This document shows positions 1-12,626 of a DNA stretch of 27,498 nucleotides, piece by piece. The notes under the pieces are model-generated. The model was not told the DNA's origin and ran no database searches. It was given only the letters and a program-made list of their open reading frames with translations. Numbering within the stretch: position 1 is the stretch's first letter; each line of letters starts with the position of its first letter. The position numbers and the translations under genes are program-made. The DNA is from Protostelium mycophagum (lineage: Eukaryota; Evosea; Variosea; Protosteliida; Protosteliaceae), in contig MZNV01002902.1 of NCBI GenBank assembly GCA_002081555.1, positions 1 to 27,498 on the forward strand, written 5' to 3'.

Positions 1-256
1 TTTAAGAATTCGAGTCCAAATGAGTCCTCTAGGTTTTCTAAAATACAACAATAGTTATATACTGTCATACTGGTAATGCTCGGATTATTTTTTAGGAACA
101 AATGCACCTCATTTGCATGCTGCTCATGAGGTCAGTCTGTAAATATGATACTTGTTTACAAACGATGGAATCCTCACCCCTCTCTTCCCATTGTATGTTA
201 TGATTTGTTCTCCAAGAGTCACGATTTTGAGATTTGGCCATCTTTGATTATGTCAG

Positions 257-436
257 TTATTGTCTGATGATATGTTCATTCAACCTGATATCTTCCAAAG
301 CACCATCAGGAATAAATGGATTTATGTAGATGTACAGATACTCCAGAAAATTACATCTCCTCAATGCATACATTACATTCTCCCCACCACACACACTACC
401 GTCAATTTGGGAACTCTTTAAATGAAATGATGTCAT
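257..436 (-). CDS. Short coding-like block, possible 3' exon of the neighbouring minus-strand gene
   Basis: A 59-codon open frame runs from an ATG at 436 to a TAA at 257. The frame stays open upstream to a potential acceptor (ending actag) near 470. The predicted peptide has a regular hydrophobic/charged pattern (EYLYIYINPF, ALEDIRLNEHI) rather than the look of random AT-rich translation. It could be the last exon of the minus-strand gene at 517-834, joined for instance from a donor after ADIV. I could not find a join I trust, and no family is recognised. The 256 bases to its left, up to the window edge, hold nothing I can assign. Confidence 0.3.
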   Translation of the reverse strand: MTSFHLKSSQIDGSVCGGENVMYALRRCNFLEYLYIYINPFIPDGALEDIRLNEHIIRQ

Positions 437-516
437 AATGATGGCGATATTAATGAGATTATAGTGCTAGTCATGTCAGAGGGTATTCTTTGTGATGTCA
501 TTCACCTTTCATCAAT

Positions 517-834
517 CTATAAATTGTCAGTTGCACAGAGGATCTCAAAGGACTCACTGGAGTGCTGCAATCTATGTACAACAATGTCAGCAAGAATATC
601 ATTATTGACATCTTTTGCGATAACAGCTTCTAAATTGTTCATCTGTGAAGTCAGCTCCCTGACTCTGTTATCCTCTTTGTGTGGACAACCTATTAAATAA
701 AGTCTTTTTGTATTGGATAGTGTTTCTGGATGACAAGTCAAGTAATCAAGCAGACCGGGAAGTTTTGGATTGGTGGATATGTGGTGATCGTAGAATGGCT
801 TGATAAGTCTATACAGAGCACGATTGACAGTCAT
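517..834 (-). CDS. Hypothetical protein, 105 codons, divergent from ASCC3
   Basis: This open frame of 105 residues begins MTVNRALYRLIKPFYDHH and ends at a TAG. Phrases such as NPKLPGLLDYL and SNTKRLYLIGCPHKEDNRV followed by SQMNNLEAVIAKDV have the rhythm of an LRR or F-box-like protein, but I do not recognise a family and claim no function. A strong donor (GTGAGT) lies inside the frame near its end, so the true 3' end may be spliced into the block at 257-436. The proposed start is only 28 bp from the ASCC3 start on the opposite strand, so the two 5' UTRs would have to overlap, or one start is wrong. No signal peptide or membrane segment is visible. Confidence 0.45.
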   Translation of the reverse strand: MTVNRALYRLIKPFYDHHISTNPKLPGLLDYLTCHPETLSNTKRLYLIGCPHKEDNRVRELTSQMNNLEAVIAKDVNNDILADIVVHRLQHSSESFEILCATDNL

Positions 835-862
835 CTGTTGTCATCAATGAAGAGCTGTTATT

Positions 863-3800
863 GTGAACCCACCAATCGACATTCTGAAAATTCTCCGACT
901 TTCGGTCACGTGCTTCAGCGAAACAACCACAAATTTCTTTTCACCTCAAACATCACACGCACGACCGAAGTCTCATGGTAATTCTAGAGGTGATTGGCTG
1001 TCCAAATGTACCATTGCTCATATTTTCAATAGAGGCCCTGCCTTACGGGTTATCTTCGCACTACGAAGTCTCATGGTAATTCTAGAGGTGATTGGCTGTC
1101 CAAATGTACCATTGCTCATATTTTCAATAGAGGCCCTGCCTTACGGGTTATCTTCGCACTATTGCAGATGGAGGTAGCCCTTTCGATGTCGAGAAGGCAC
1201 AAGTTAGAGCCCTAGAGCTATTGAAACTAAAGAAAGAGAAGAAAGTTAAACATAAATTCGATTCCACAGATCATCTGAATTGGAGTTACTTCAATTCTGC
1301 ATGTGAAGGTAATTATGAAAACTTGTAAAGCTCATGAAGTGATTTAAATTCGTAACAGCCGATCCAAATGCAGTCAAAGACATGAGGAACGTTTATAACA
1401 ATCTGTTGAAGATCATCATCACAATCATTGGTGATGAATCTTCTTCTTCAGAATTACATTCGGCAGCTTTCACGATTTATAAGATCATAGCAGACACCAA
1501 GAATAGTGACTCTAAAAAGAAGTGAGAACTTGAACATATGTGTTAGAGACGTACAAGAATAGTTTATACGTTGCAATTGTTGACCTTAAACCACTGATGT
1601 AAAAAGAACACTGTCTTACGCTTCACAGAGAAATGATAGCAGCAGACTTTGGAATATCAAGCTTATCACAGTATGATGATCTACGCAAAAATATCACAGA
1701 GTTGGACACTTGGCGAACCAAATATTTGACACCAAGAGAGAAGACGGAGATCGCCAGAGCTGAGTTAGAGATCCAGAAAAAGAGGGCACACAAGACCAAG
1801 GCTGAATTAATACGAGACGAGGAATATGGATACGAAATTTCGGGGGAATTTCCACCACCTCAATTACTAAACAAGGCATTACAACCCAAGAATGTCGGCA
1901 AAAAACCAGAAGTAAAACGCGTACAAATGTCGGCAGAGCCGACTCAACAATTGTACACGACAAATTTAGATACATCCAGAAAACTTTCTTATTGGGAAGA
2001 GGTGATTTAACAAGATTCAAAAATAATCTCACAAAATAAGATGGCATCTGCCCCCATTCGTAATAACAACTGGCTTGTCGAACAATGCGAAGTCTTCATA
2101 TCTACAACGAATAATGATCTCTTCACTCCACAGGAGCTGGCTGCTATATTACTTCCTGTACTCCAGAAAAATACCAACGGTACGTACATAATATTATTTA
2201 TCCATGTCTATATACATGAATGAGTAGAAATAATTAGATGACGTGTACAGATATGTCACTCCAAAATGTACTCTTCGAATTGCTAGGGGATGCCAGCTTT
2301 GAATTTATACAACTTTTGCTGGCCAAAAGAGTGGAATTCCTCACCATTTACAATTCAAAACAAAACCCAGATGGTTCTGCTCTACGCAATCCCGCTCACA
2401 ATTTAATCGGTGAGTGTCACAAAAGGATAGAAACAACCAATTGAACTTTATAAGGTATATCAATACAAGACGAAAACGATAAATTCTTGGATAAAATCAG
2501 AAGAAAGGAAGCCAAGAAGAATAGAGGGAAGAATTTCACGTTAGAGGAGGCTACAGACGCATCAGGAATCAGAGAGCAGAGAGAGGCTGTAAGTCATTCT
2601 TTTTTTTGGGTCATCGCTCAATTTTTAGAATTTGAGGATGGGCCCTTCAGACTTGTCAACACTCGCACCGGCCGGAACAAAATCGGATAAATTATTTATA
2701 CCAGGACAAGGATTAGTTCTTCCGGAAGGATCGACACGCACACACTTTAAAAAATATGAAGAAGTTAAAGTTCCCTATACAAAAGCAGGTGAGTTACAAA
2801 GTGATCATTCTATCTTTGCAGAGACATGCTCCTCTGCATTTTGCTTATAAAGATTGCAAAAAATGACAAAAAATCTGGATTTCTACTAATCGATGAAGCA
2901 CCTTTTGCGGAGAACGAGAAGTTGGTGGAGATATCAGAATTTGAAGAATTTGCGAGACCTGTATTCAAAGGTTACAAGAGCCTTAATCGACTACAATCAA
3001 AATTGTTCGACGCCGCTTATAAATCAAATGAAAACATATTGGTAAGCCCTCTTTCATTTTATCGTCAAAAAATCGATCATATACATTTCCGACAATCATT
3101 AAATCTGATAAAAACAGGTATGTGCACCCACTGGAGCGGGAAAAACAGACGTCGCTATGATGACAGTATTACATCAAGTGGGGCAATATGTTGAACATGG
3201 ATACATAAGAAGAGATCAATTCAAGATCGTATATGTCGCTCCTATGAAAGCTCTAGCCGCTGAGGTATCATATATGCTCTCCATTATACGCACTCCTTTG
3301 ATATCATCTGACATTTATAAAATAAATACTAAAAGTGAAAGGTGACCGAGAAATTTTCCAAGAGGATGGCACCTTTAGGAATAGTTTGCAAAGAATTGAC
3401 TGGTGATATGCAACTGACTAAAAAAGAATTGACAGAGACACAAATCATCGTCACTACGCCCGAGAAATGGGACGTTATCACTAGAAAGTCTGGTGATGTC
3501 GCTCTCACTTCGATGGTTAGATTGTTGATCATCGATGAAGTCCACTTGTTGCACGAAGAAAGAGGCCCCGTCATTGAAGTTTTAGTTGCCAGAACTCTCA
3601 GACAGGTTTCATTTTTAGATACCTTTCAAAACATCTAATGATTCACCACAAATAAATAGCGAGGAAAATAAAATTATTGATCAATAATTTTACAGGTGGA
3701 ATCATCCCAGAGCATGATCAGAATCGTTGGCCTCTCTGCAACACTTCCCAATTATCAAGATGTCGCCGCTTTTCTGCGAGTCAATCCTCATACCGGACTT

Positions 3801-6800
3801 TTCCATTTTGATGCGAGTTACAGACCCGTACCGTTAGACCAACAATTCATTGGCGTGAAGCAAACTAATCCCACAAAACAAAAACTAGATATGAACGAGA
3901 TATGCTATGATAAGGTATGCGATATCATGTGTTCGCATGTGTGACTCGTGTAGGTGGTGGAGTCGATTTTGGCGGGAAATCAAGTGATGGTCTTTGTACA
4001 CTCTAGAAAAGACACAGCCAAGACGGCTGAAGCACTCATCGCACTCGCAAAAGAAAAGATGACAGATAATCTATTTCTACCAGATACTCCCACATTCGAA
4101 TACGCAAAGAGAGATGTGATACATCAACAAATTGAACAAAATTAACGGTTAAAGGTTGCAAAGTCTAGAAACAAAGAACTGAAAAGCCTCTTCCAAAGCG
4201 GTTTCGGAATACACCACGCCGGAATGTTGAGATCTGACAGAAATCTGACCGAGAAATATTTCTCCCAAGGAGATATAAGAGTGCTATGTTGTACAGCGAC
4301 ACTAGCATGGGGAGTAAACTTACCAGCACATACGGTCATCATCAAAGGCACACAAATATACGACTCCAAGGCGGGAACATTTGTGGAGCTCGGGATGTTA
4401 GATGTGATGCAGATATTCGGAAGAGCCGGAAGGCCACAGTTTGATACTTCAGGAGAAGGTATCATCATCACTGCACATGACCAACTAGCGAGGTGGGCTT
4501 TTATAGACATCACCATGTTGACGATGTACAGATATCTCGCCCTATTAAACACACAACTTCCCATAGAATCACAGATGAACAAGGCGCTGACAGATCACCT
4601 TAACGCCGAAATCGTCCTCGGTACGGTCACCAATGTGAGAGAAGCGATGACCTGGTTGAGTTACAGTTATCTGGCTGTCCGTATGGGGAGGAATCCTCTC
4701 GTATACGGTGTCACTTATAACGAAAAGGTCAGAATTATGCTATCGTCAGAATACTCATATCTTTAGGAAATCGACCCAACATTACATAGTCACAGGAGAT
4801 CCCTCATTGTCTCTGCGGCACAGACTTTAGATCAGTGCAAGATGATTAATTTCGATGAATGCAGCGGAAACTTCACACCGACAGATCTGGGTCGTGTTGC
4901 ATCGCATTATTATATTAATCATGACACTATCCTTACATTCAACGAGAAGATTATGTCAGCCATGTCTGAGCCAGATATCATCGCCATGGCAGCACAAGCC
5001 AAAGAATTCGAGAATATCATGTTGAGAGAAGAAGAATTGGAAGAACTGGATAAACTCAAGTCCGATACCTGTCCACTACCTGTCAAGGGTGGTGTGGAAA
5101 ACAAACATGGAAAAGTCAGTTGATCAAAATAATAATCATATTATTCAAAATAATAGGTCAATATATTACTGCAAGCATACTTGTCCCATGCAACGATTGA
5201 TGGATTTGCATTAGTATCCGATTCAGCCTATGTCGTACAGAATATATCCAGATTATTAAGAGGTCTATTCGAGATATCGATGAAGAAAGGATGGGCACTC
5301 GTGTCCATGAGATTGTTAACCTTGTGCAAGATGATAGATAGAAGGTAAAATCGTAATGATAATAATACATTAAATATTTATAGACTTTGGGGATTCCAGC
5401 ACCCATTGCGCCAATTCAGCACGATGAATGGGGAGATATTGTACAAGCTCGAGGAGAAGAATGCAGATATGGATACTCTATATGATATGGAGGCTGGAGA
5501 AATAGGCGCAATGTTGAATCATCAAAGATTAGGTCCACAAGTAGCGAGGATGGTGGCTCAATTTCCAAAGTTGGACATAAGAGCTAACGTACACCCTCTC
5601 ACTAGGACTGTCCTCAGGTTCAATTTCAAGAGAAATCTATCGATGACCGTTTGCAGGGTAGATCTGGAGATTATAGCAGATTATGAATGGTCAGATAGAG
5701 TTCATGGAACAGTAGATCCATGGTGGATTTGGGTGGAAGATAGTGAAAACGAAGTCATTTATCATTCTGAATACTTTATCACCACAAAGAAATTAGCAGG
5801 AGAGGTACAGAAGATGAGCTTTACTATCCCAATAGCGGAGCCCCTTCCAGCCCAGTATTTCATACACGCAGTATCGGATAGATGGCTTGGTGCTGAAGTT
5901 ATCGAACCTCTTTCCTTCAAGCATCTCATCTTGCCGAAAGTTCACCCCCCTCACACTGAGCTTTTGAATTTAGACCCACTCCCCGTGGGTGCACTCAAGG
6001 TATGAAATTTCCTCAGAATTTCTGATCGAATCTGACGGTTGTAGAATGCCGAGTGGGAGAAACTGTACAATTTCTCTCATTTCAATCCAATCCAAACGCA
6101 GATATTTCACACTTTATACCACACCAACAACAATGTATTGTTGGGGGCACCAACCGGTTCCGGAAAGACAATCACCGCAGAGATTGCCATGTTCAAATTG
6201 TTCAGAGACACTCCACATCTCAAAGTTGTGTACATTGGGCCTTTGAAGGTGATTCATACAATTGTAGATTTTTTATAATATTGTCAGGCCCTTGTTCGAG
6301 AGAGACTGAAAGATTGGTCCGTACGCTTCGGTAAAAAGTTGAAGAAAAATGTAGTGGAACTGACAGGAGATTATACACCCAATGTACAAGCATTGAAATC
6401 GGCTGATATTGTCCTCACCACTCCGGAAAAATGGGATGGAATCTCTAGAAACTGGCAGCACAGATCTTATGTTAAATCTGTCGGATTGGTGGTTATTGAT
6501 GAGATACACCTTCTCGGAGATGGCCGTGGTCCTATTTTAGAGGTGACAATCGAACAAAATACCAACATCGAAATAACAATGGAAGGTTATTGTTAGTCGC
6601 ATGAGGTATATTGCGTCTACAACGGAGAACAACATACGTGTAGTGGGATTATCTACTGCATTAGCTAATGCTAGAGATCTTGCTGATTGGCTCGGTATCG
6701 AGCAAGTAGGATTATTCAACTTTAAGCCCTCCGTGCGTCCAGTTCCTTTAGAGGCACACATACAAGTGATTCATCCATTCATTATCATCTATTCATTATC

Positions 6801-9120
6801 ATCCATTCATTATCATCATCCTGATCACCCAAAGGGTTATCCTGGAAACCATTACTGTCCACGTATGGCAACGATGAACAAGCCGACTTATGCCGCAATC
6901 ACCACACACTCCCCTGAGAAGCCCGTCTTGGTCTTTGTTTCTTCGAGAAGGCAGACTAGGTTAACTGCCGTGGACCTTATCGCTTTTGCGGCTTCCGAAG
7001 AAAAACCTCGACAATGGTTACATATGGATGAGATGGAGCTGGAGACTGTCATGTCAAAGATCACTGATGCTAATCTGAGGTCTGTAATTTCATGATATTG
7101 TTGTAGATTGATAATTATCAAGACACACGTTACCGTTTGGAATAGCCATACATCATGCAGGTTTGAACGAAGAAGACAAGAAGATAGTTGAGGATTTATT
7201 CGAGAAGGTATAATCAAATAGAATATTATTCAACCGCTCAATTTCATAGGTCAAAATTCAAATATTGATATCAACATCCACTCTGGCCTGGGGAGTCAAT
7301 CTTCCCGCCTTTTTGGTGATTATTAAAGGAACGGAATATTTCGATGCACCCAGCCGAAGATACGTCGACTTTCCCATTACAGATGTACTACAGATGATGG
7401 GAAGAGCCGGAAGACCTCAATACGATCATGACGGAGGTAATGATCCTCCCAAATATGATTCTAAATAGTGCAGGTAAAGCGGTCATACTCGTCCACGAGC
7501 CAAAGAAGAATTTCTACAAGAAATTTCTGTACGAACCATTCCCAGTGGAATCGAATCTGCTGAATGTGCTCCACGATCATATCAATGCTGAGATTGTTGC
7601 TGGTACCATCACCTCTAAACAAGACGCCATAGAATATCTCACTTGGACATATTTCTTCAGACGTCTTCTTATGAACCCAACGTAAGATACTCATATATTT
7701 ATATTGATAGATTTATTTTGGTGACATGAGGCAGATATTACGATCTTGATGACGTGTCACCTGCCAAGATAAATCGATTCTTGAGTGATAAGATAGATCG
7801 TACATTGGATGATCTGGAGAAAGGAAAGTGTATATCACTGGATGAGGAGGGTATCACCCCTCTCACCATGGGGAAGATCACTTCATTCTATTATCTACAT
7901 TATACAACGGCACAATTGTTTGCCTCACAAATCAAAGGAGACAATGATCTACAATCGGTCCTCAAGGTCATCTCCTCATCATTAATTCTATTGTTAATTT
8001 ATAATGGTGCAGATCCTGACAAATACATCCGAATATTCCGAACTGCCTGTGCGTCACAATGAGGATAAATTAAACGAGGAATTAGCCGATAAAGTGCGGT
8101 GGAAGATAGACAAAAGGACCGTAGAATCACCACACACCAAGGCACATCTCTTGTTGCAGGCCCACTTTGATCGCTTAGAATTACCCATCAGCGATTATGT
8201 CACGGACACGAAATCTGTTTTGGACCAAGCGGTGGGTGCATATAGGTATATAGTATACTGAATGATGTAGGTACGTATCCTTCAGTCTATGGTGGATGTA
8301 TCAGCTGATGGAGGATGGTTATTCACTGCTCTCCATTGCATGAGATTATTGCAGATGATCATGCAAGCAATGTTCCTCACTGATCATGAATTGAAATCAC
8401 TTCCATTGAATCAACAAGCAAGAGATATATTGCAAGATAATGTAAGAGTTGGTATACTAGTATCTATATATATACATTTTGTATTATTTGTATTTGTATG
8501 GTTCTTACATTAGCAGGGTATCAAAGAATTAAAACAGATGATATCCACCGAACCATCAAAGCTGAGGAGAATCTTGCAGCAAGTTTTGCCTGAAGATAGA
8601 ATCAATCAGGTGGCATCACAATGTTGTTGATGATCTCAACACTGACTGTTTGTAGCTGATGAATATCGTATCCATATTGCCAAACATCAGACTCAGCTGG
8701 ACACTGAGCAATCACAACCTTGAGGCTGGAAGTGATCTTTCTGTCAAAATAGAACTGGAGAGATTATCAAGGAACCCCACCAATGGGGTGCACGCACCAC
8801 ATTTCCCCAAGTTTAAAGACGAAGGTTGGTGGGTCATCCTGGGGGATCCTCAATCTGGTGAGTGTATTTATCTCTCTTTAAAGCCGATATTTATTTTTAC
8901 AGGCGAACTGTTGGCTTTGAGGCGTCTCACTTTCAACCACAAGAAGACAACCACGAACCTCACTTTTGAGGCACCTTCAGTGGAAGGACAGCACAAATGT
9001 TGCCTCTATCTTGTGTCTGACTCTTACGTTGGGCTTGATCAGGAGCATCCGATCAGTTTCAAAGTAAAATCGTCAACAAAGGCACCCCCACAGATCGAAG
9101 AACCGTTGTTTTGGGAATAA
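863..9120 (+). CDS. ASCC3: Activating signal cointegrator 1 complex subunit 3 (ASCC3/Slh1) helicase, full length, about 31 introns
   Basis: This is a Ski2-like 3'-5' helicase of the ASC-1/RQT complex. Family knowledge places it in disassembly of collided ribosomes (Slh1) and in unwinding alkylated DNA for AlkB-type repair. Spliced by eye it gives about 2150 residues, against about 2200 in human. Order: N-terminal helical region (863-2900); first cassette with APTGAGKT (3124), DEVH (3534), GLSATLPN and GRAGRPQFD; first Sec63 unit (about 4780-5990); second cassette with APTGSGKT (6147), DEIH (6498), GLSTALAN in place of SAT, as in the family, and [11 protein letters not shown]; second Sec63 unit ending at TAA 9118-9120. 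Both cassettes keep their ATP-binding motifs. Exon 1 (863-977) is poorly conserved, so the start is the least certain part. Most introns are 38-46 nt; the longest is intron 1 (978-1167), which lies in a duplication. Intron 5618-5656 is 39 nt and free of stops. BRR2 is the nearest alternative, but the sequence follows ASCC3 closely throughout. Confidence 0.95.
966..1161 (+). repeat. Perfect 98-bp tandem duplication, two copies
   Basis: Bases 966-1063 are repeated without change at 1064-1161. Each copy holds the last 12 bases of ASCC3 exon 1, the splice donor (ATG|GTAATT) and most of intron 1. The acceptor (ttgcag, ending at 1167) lies just outside copy 2 and so is single. The two copies therefore present two donors, at 978 and 1076, to one acceptor. 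Using the second donor adds 98 bases to the transcript and shifts the frame. Confidence 0.97.
6771..6820 (+). repeat. CATTCATTATCATC-type microsatellite in an ASCC3 intron
   Basis: Three imperfect 14-15-base units of the form cattcattatcatc lie in the intron between the exon ending HIQ and the exon starting GYPGNHYCP. It is a simple repeat inside a roughly 68-nt intron. Confidence 0.8.
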
Positions 9121-9127
9121 TAAGTCC

Positions 9128-9133
9128 AATAAA
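9128..9133 (+). terminator. Poly(A) signal AATAAA for ASCC3
   Basis: AATAAA starts 7 bases after the ASCC3 stop codon, implying a 3' UTR of only a few tens of bases. The next gene starts at 9211. Confidence 0.65.
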
Positions 9134-9210
9134 TCAGCTGACAGAATTATAACTGTTGTAAGTCGATGTCTCTTACGTACCTGCCTCTTTTCTTGTGTGT
9201 TCATCGTCTG

Positions 9211-12200
9211 ATGGGAAACTCTGCCTCGAGTACACTATTCAAGACCTCTTCCACACCCGTTTCAGTTCTACCTTGTCAGAATGCTGATGTCAATTCCAAT
9301 CGTATTGTTTCGGTGACACACAAAGGGTTTGAGATCTTGGATGGTGCCACTAAGCCCATCGTTCATCCGACACCATTTAAAGGGATCAACAACGAATGTG
9401 CTCTTTCAGTGGATGTTGCGGGGCAAGGACAGACCCTTATCATCGGAAACGATGATGGTAATGTTCGTCTGTTTCAAGTAAATACAAAATCCATAATAGT
9501 TTTCTAATCTTGCGTGATCAGATCAGTTCTGGTGCATTCATCAAATCTTTTCCTGAAGAGGCACCAATGGAGGAAGCTAAAGACTATAATCCACCTAAAG
9601 GGAGGTTATTGTCCTCCTCTTCCTCCTCCCACGATGATACTTCCTCTGTAAAGAAGTCTGTTTCGTGCCTCTACATGCTCAGCAACGATCGTGTTTTGGC
9701 GGGAAGCAAAGATGGGTTAATCCGTCAATTTTCTATAGAGACTGGTCAAGAGGTATTTTCCACATTTTTAAAATAAATAAAATTCAAATGGACGGGAAGG
9801 TGAGCGTACTGCATACAGGGATACCTATTACTTGTATGGCCTTTGATCAAGAGAGGAGATCTGTTTTTATTGGAAGTCAAGATGGACGCACACAGAGTAT
9901 TATGATGGACATTGGCCCTAAGGTATTTCTTTAAATAATGAAGATTAATATGAATTATTTCTAGTTAAGAGATTTTATTGGGCATGGTGAGGGCATATTG
10001 AGTATATCATACTGCCAGGCATCTGATGTTCTGGTGACATCATCACTAGACAACAGTATAAGGCTCTGGAATGTCGACACGGGTGAGTATTATATAATAC
10101 CCAGTAGAAAGAAGAGTATTATAAGCAGAAAGAGTGAATGGTGCAGGCCAGCCATATCATGCATATTTCTTGTCTGTACAGTGCTTATGGTACGACCTTT
10201 TCAGAGATATCTTATTCTTGGGTCAAAATGATGGCAGTTTCTCCATAGCAAAAGTATGAGGTTCTGTCTCTCACAATAATTTATTAAAAACAGATAAACA
10301 ATATGGACGATGGATCCGCAGAGATGGTTGTAGTGAAGAGAAATCAAGTGCATAAAGGGGCGGTGATATCATTGGTTTATAACACTGAGCGTGATTCTAT
10401 CATAACAGCTTCCTCTGATAACAGAATTGGACATTGGTATAAAATCACAGACACACCATATGAACAAGGTATTGTTATATATATCCATAACACTGCTGTT
10501 CATCACGTTATAGCTGTCATCAAGATGCAGAAATCAAAGCCACAGCCTGCAGGTACAGACATTACTCCAGAAGAATTTTTGAAAGAGATACACACGCGAG
10601 GTAATAATAATTGGCCGAGTATAGGATTGAATAAAAGAGAGGTGATAAATGTGCATACATTCCCAACGATACTCGAAGAAAAGAAAATAATGGATCAATA
10701 TCTTGAGCTTCTGGAGGGTGAGGACGAACAAGTCAAATCAAGGCGGGAAGCTCTCACAAAGGGATTCTATTCAGCAGTAGATGGTCTACAACACGCACTG
10801 GAGAAAATATCATCACAATTAGCTGTGCAAAAAGCTGAGGTAAAATGAGATGAATGAATGACTCACAGCAGTGTAGGTGGGGAAGACATATGAAGATGCA
10901 TTCAACACAAGTGGAGCAGAAGGAATAATGGAAAGTAAATTTGAAGAGAAGAGAGAAGAGCTAAGGAGGCAGCATCAACGTGAATGGCAAGAGTTGGAAG
11001 TATGTATTTATATATATATGTATTTATATATAATATATATGTATTTATATATAATCTATTTTTGGATAACAGGAGAAGGGTAGAATCGAAGAAGAGAGGA
11101 ATCAATTTCACAAACAGATCCCACTCATTAGAAGACAAGCAAGTTCGCAGATATCAGCGCTAAGGCTAAGATACAACCACATACAGAAGCAGATATTAAC
11201 AGATGTATCTTCATCACTAAGGAGATTCATGACAGAATCATTTCCTGTGATATCTGAGCAATACCAAATCGGTGAATAGTTCCTCTCATCATCGAATTTA
11301 GAGAGATCAGGTGAGCCTGTGTCAAAATGTTCTTCGACAGTCTTCAGAGGATTGATAAGAAGCAATATGCAGAAGGTAGCAATAAAGGCTCTACCAGCGG
11401 ATATAAGCATCAATACCACTCTGAAACATGAGACTCTTGTTCCCATAATAGGTAAAAAGATTAAATAGAAATGATGATGACATATATCAGATGTGTGCAG
11501 AACAGAAGGAACTAATTTTGTAGTGATGAAGCTGATGAAAGGAAACCTCAGATATTTTATTGAGACCCAAACAGAGGAATATATCAAACCACAACAGACA
11601 GCATCCATCGTATATACAGTAACGTCACCTAATTATATCCAATATAATATTTTAGTTGCTTCAATCACTGGCATACCTACACAGCAATCGAGTTGTAGTG
11701 AGAGACTTGCGGCCTGAGAATATCTTAATGGAAGATGATGCCTCTCCCCGCCTCATGCAGTTGGGTCAGTGTTATATAAAGCCTCTTTATGTGACCCTCA
11801 TATTCAAGTATACAGGGGTGATGAGGACGTTGACAGGAGTAGTGGATGATGAACCAACAGAGGAAGGAGTGAGCTTTGCTGCACCAGAATTATATTGCAG
11901 ATCCGTAAAAGGAAGCTCGGATATATGGTCATTGGGTTGTGTTTTTATGCATCTCTTGCAGTCAAAACAAGAGAGAGAGGTATTTTCCTGATTATTCTTT
12001 AAATTGAGAATTGTAGATTCCCATATTTGGCGGGAAAACATCAGTTGAGGTGTTAACGTCTATGGTATCAATATTGGGAAGGCCCAAAGACAGGGATATA
12101 GAGGAAATGGCAAGGGATTGTAGAATGGATAATCACGGGTACAATTTACTGTGCCAGATCAAAGAAATAGACCAAGAGAATGAAGACATTGACCCATCAG

Positions 12201-12557
12201 AGAATCTTCAAAAGGTGATATTATCTCAGTGTTGATTGGTTCTAAATCAAAAAGTTGGCAAGAGGTATGTCCCCTGCGGCACTGAATTTGTTGCGTGGTC
12301 TTTTGTGTTTTTCAAGTCAACACCGAATGAGAGCTGTGGAGGCATTGCAACATCCTTATTTCCAAGGTATACTAGGCCTTTTATGCTAAAATTGATATTG
12401 AGAAGGGTTCGGGATGGTCCCTTCGTTCAGTGAGAGTGAACAGCAACCACATACAGATATAACAACGTCAGACGGGAGTGATACAGAAGATAAATCGATG
12501 CAAAATGAACCGAGGAGGGCAGAGATGTCAGAAGATTACGATTCTGAGAGGGAATGA
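9211..12557 (+). CDS. WD40-repeat / coiled-coil / CMGC-type pseudokinase fusion, putatively N-myristoylated
   Basis: About 15 short introns join into one frame of roughly 890 residues. The start is MGNSAS, a Gly2/Ser6 pattern typical of N-myristoylation, so membrane attachment is likely. WD40-like repeats follow (9300-10470; blades such as LIIGNDDGNVRLF, VTSSLDNSIRLWNVDTG, LGQNDGSFSIAK). Next is a charged coiled coil (10550-11200), then a kinase fold (11250-12370). The kinase keeps VAIK and APE, and its C-lobe resembles MAPK/CMGC proteins (SSDIWSLGCVF, ILGRPKDRDIEEM, HPYFQG). The key residues are altered: HRDLKPEN reads VRDLRPEN, DFG reads QLG, and the alpha-C region is very short with no clear Glu. 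It is therefore probably catalytically weak or dead and acts as a scaffold. The tail is Ser/Glu-rich. I know of no family with this order. Splitting into two genes is possible, but the coiled coil reads straight into the kinase. Confidence 0.8.
10995..11056 (+). repeat. AT-rich TATGTATTTATATATAAT repeat in an intron
   Basis: About three copies of an 18-20-base AT-rich unit fill the intron between the exon ending REWQELE and the exon beginning EKGRIEEE. It is a simple repeat with no coding potential. Confidence 0.75.
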
Positions 12558-12626
12558 AAATATAAAGACAAACATCGTTGTAGATCTTCGAAGATTTTTC
12601 GGAATTCCAACCAGATTGAAACACCG

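Noticed and set aside
4112-4154. Premature TAA in ASCC3 after IEQN
   Set aside because: It lies in a 39-nt GT-AG intron (4116-4154). Its removal joins AKRD to VAKSRNK as the family requires.
7461-7694. Minus-strand frame of 77 codons
   Set aside because: It is the antisense of the second helicase cassette of ASCC3 and has no features of its own.
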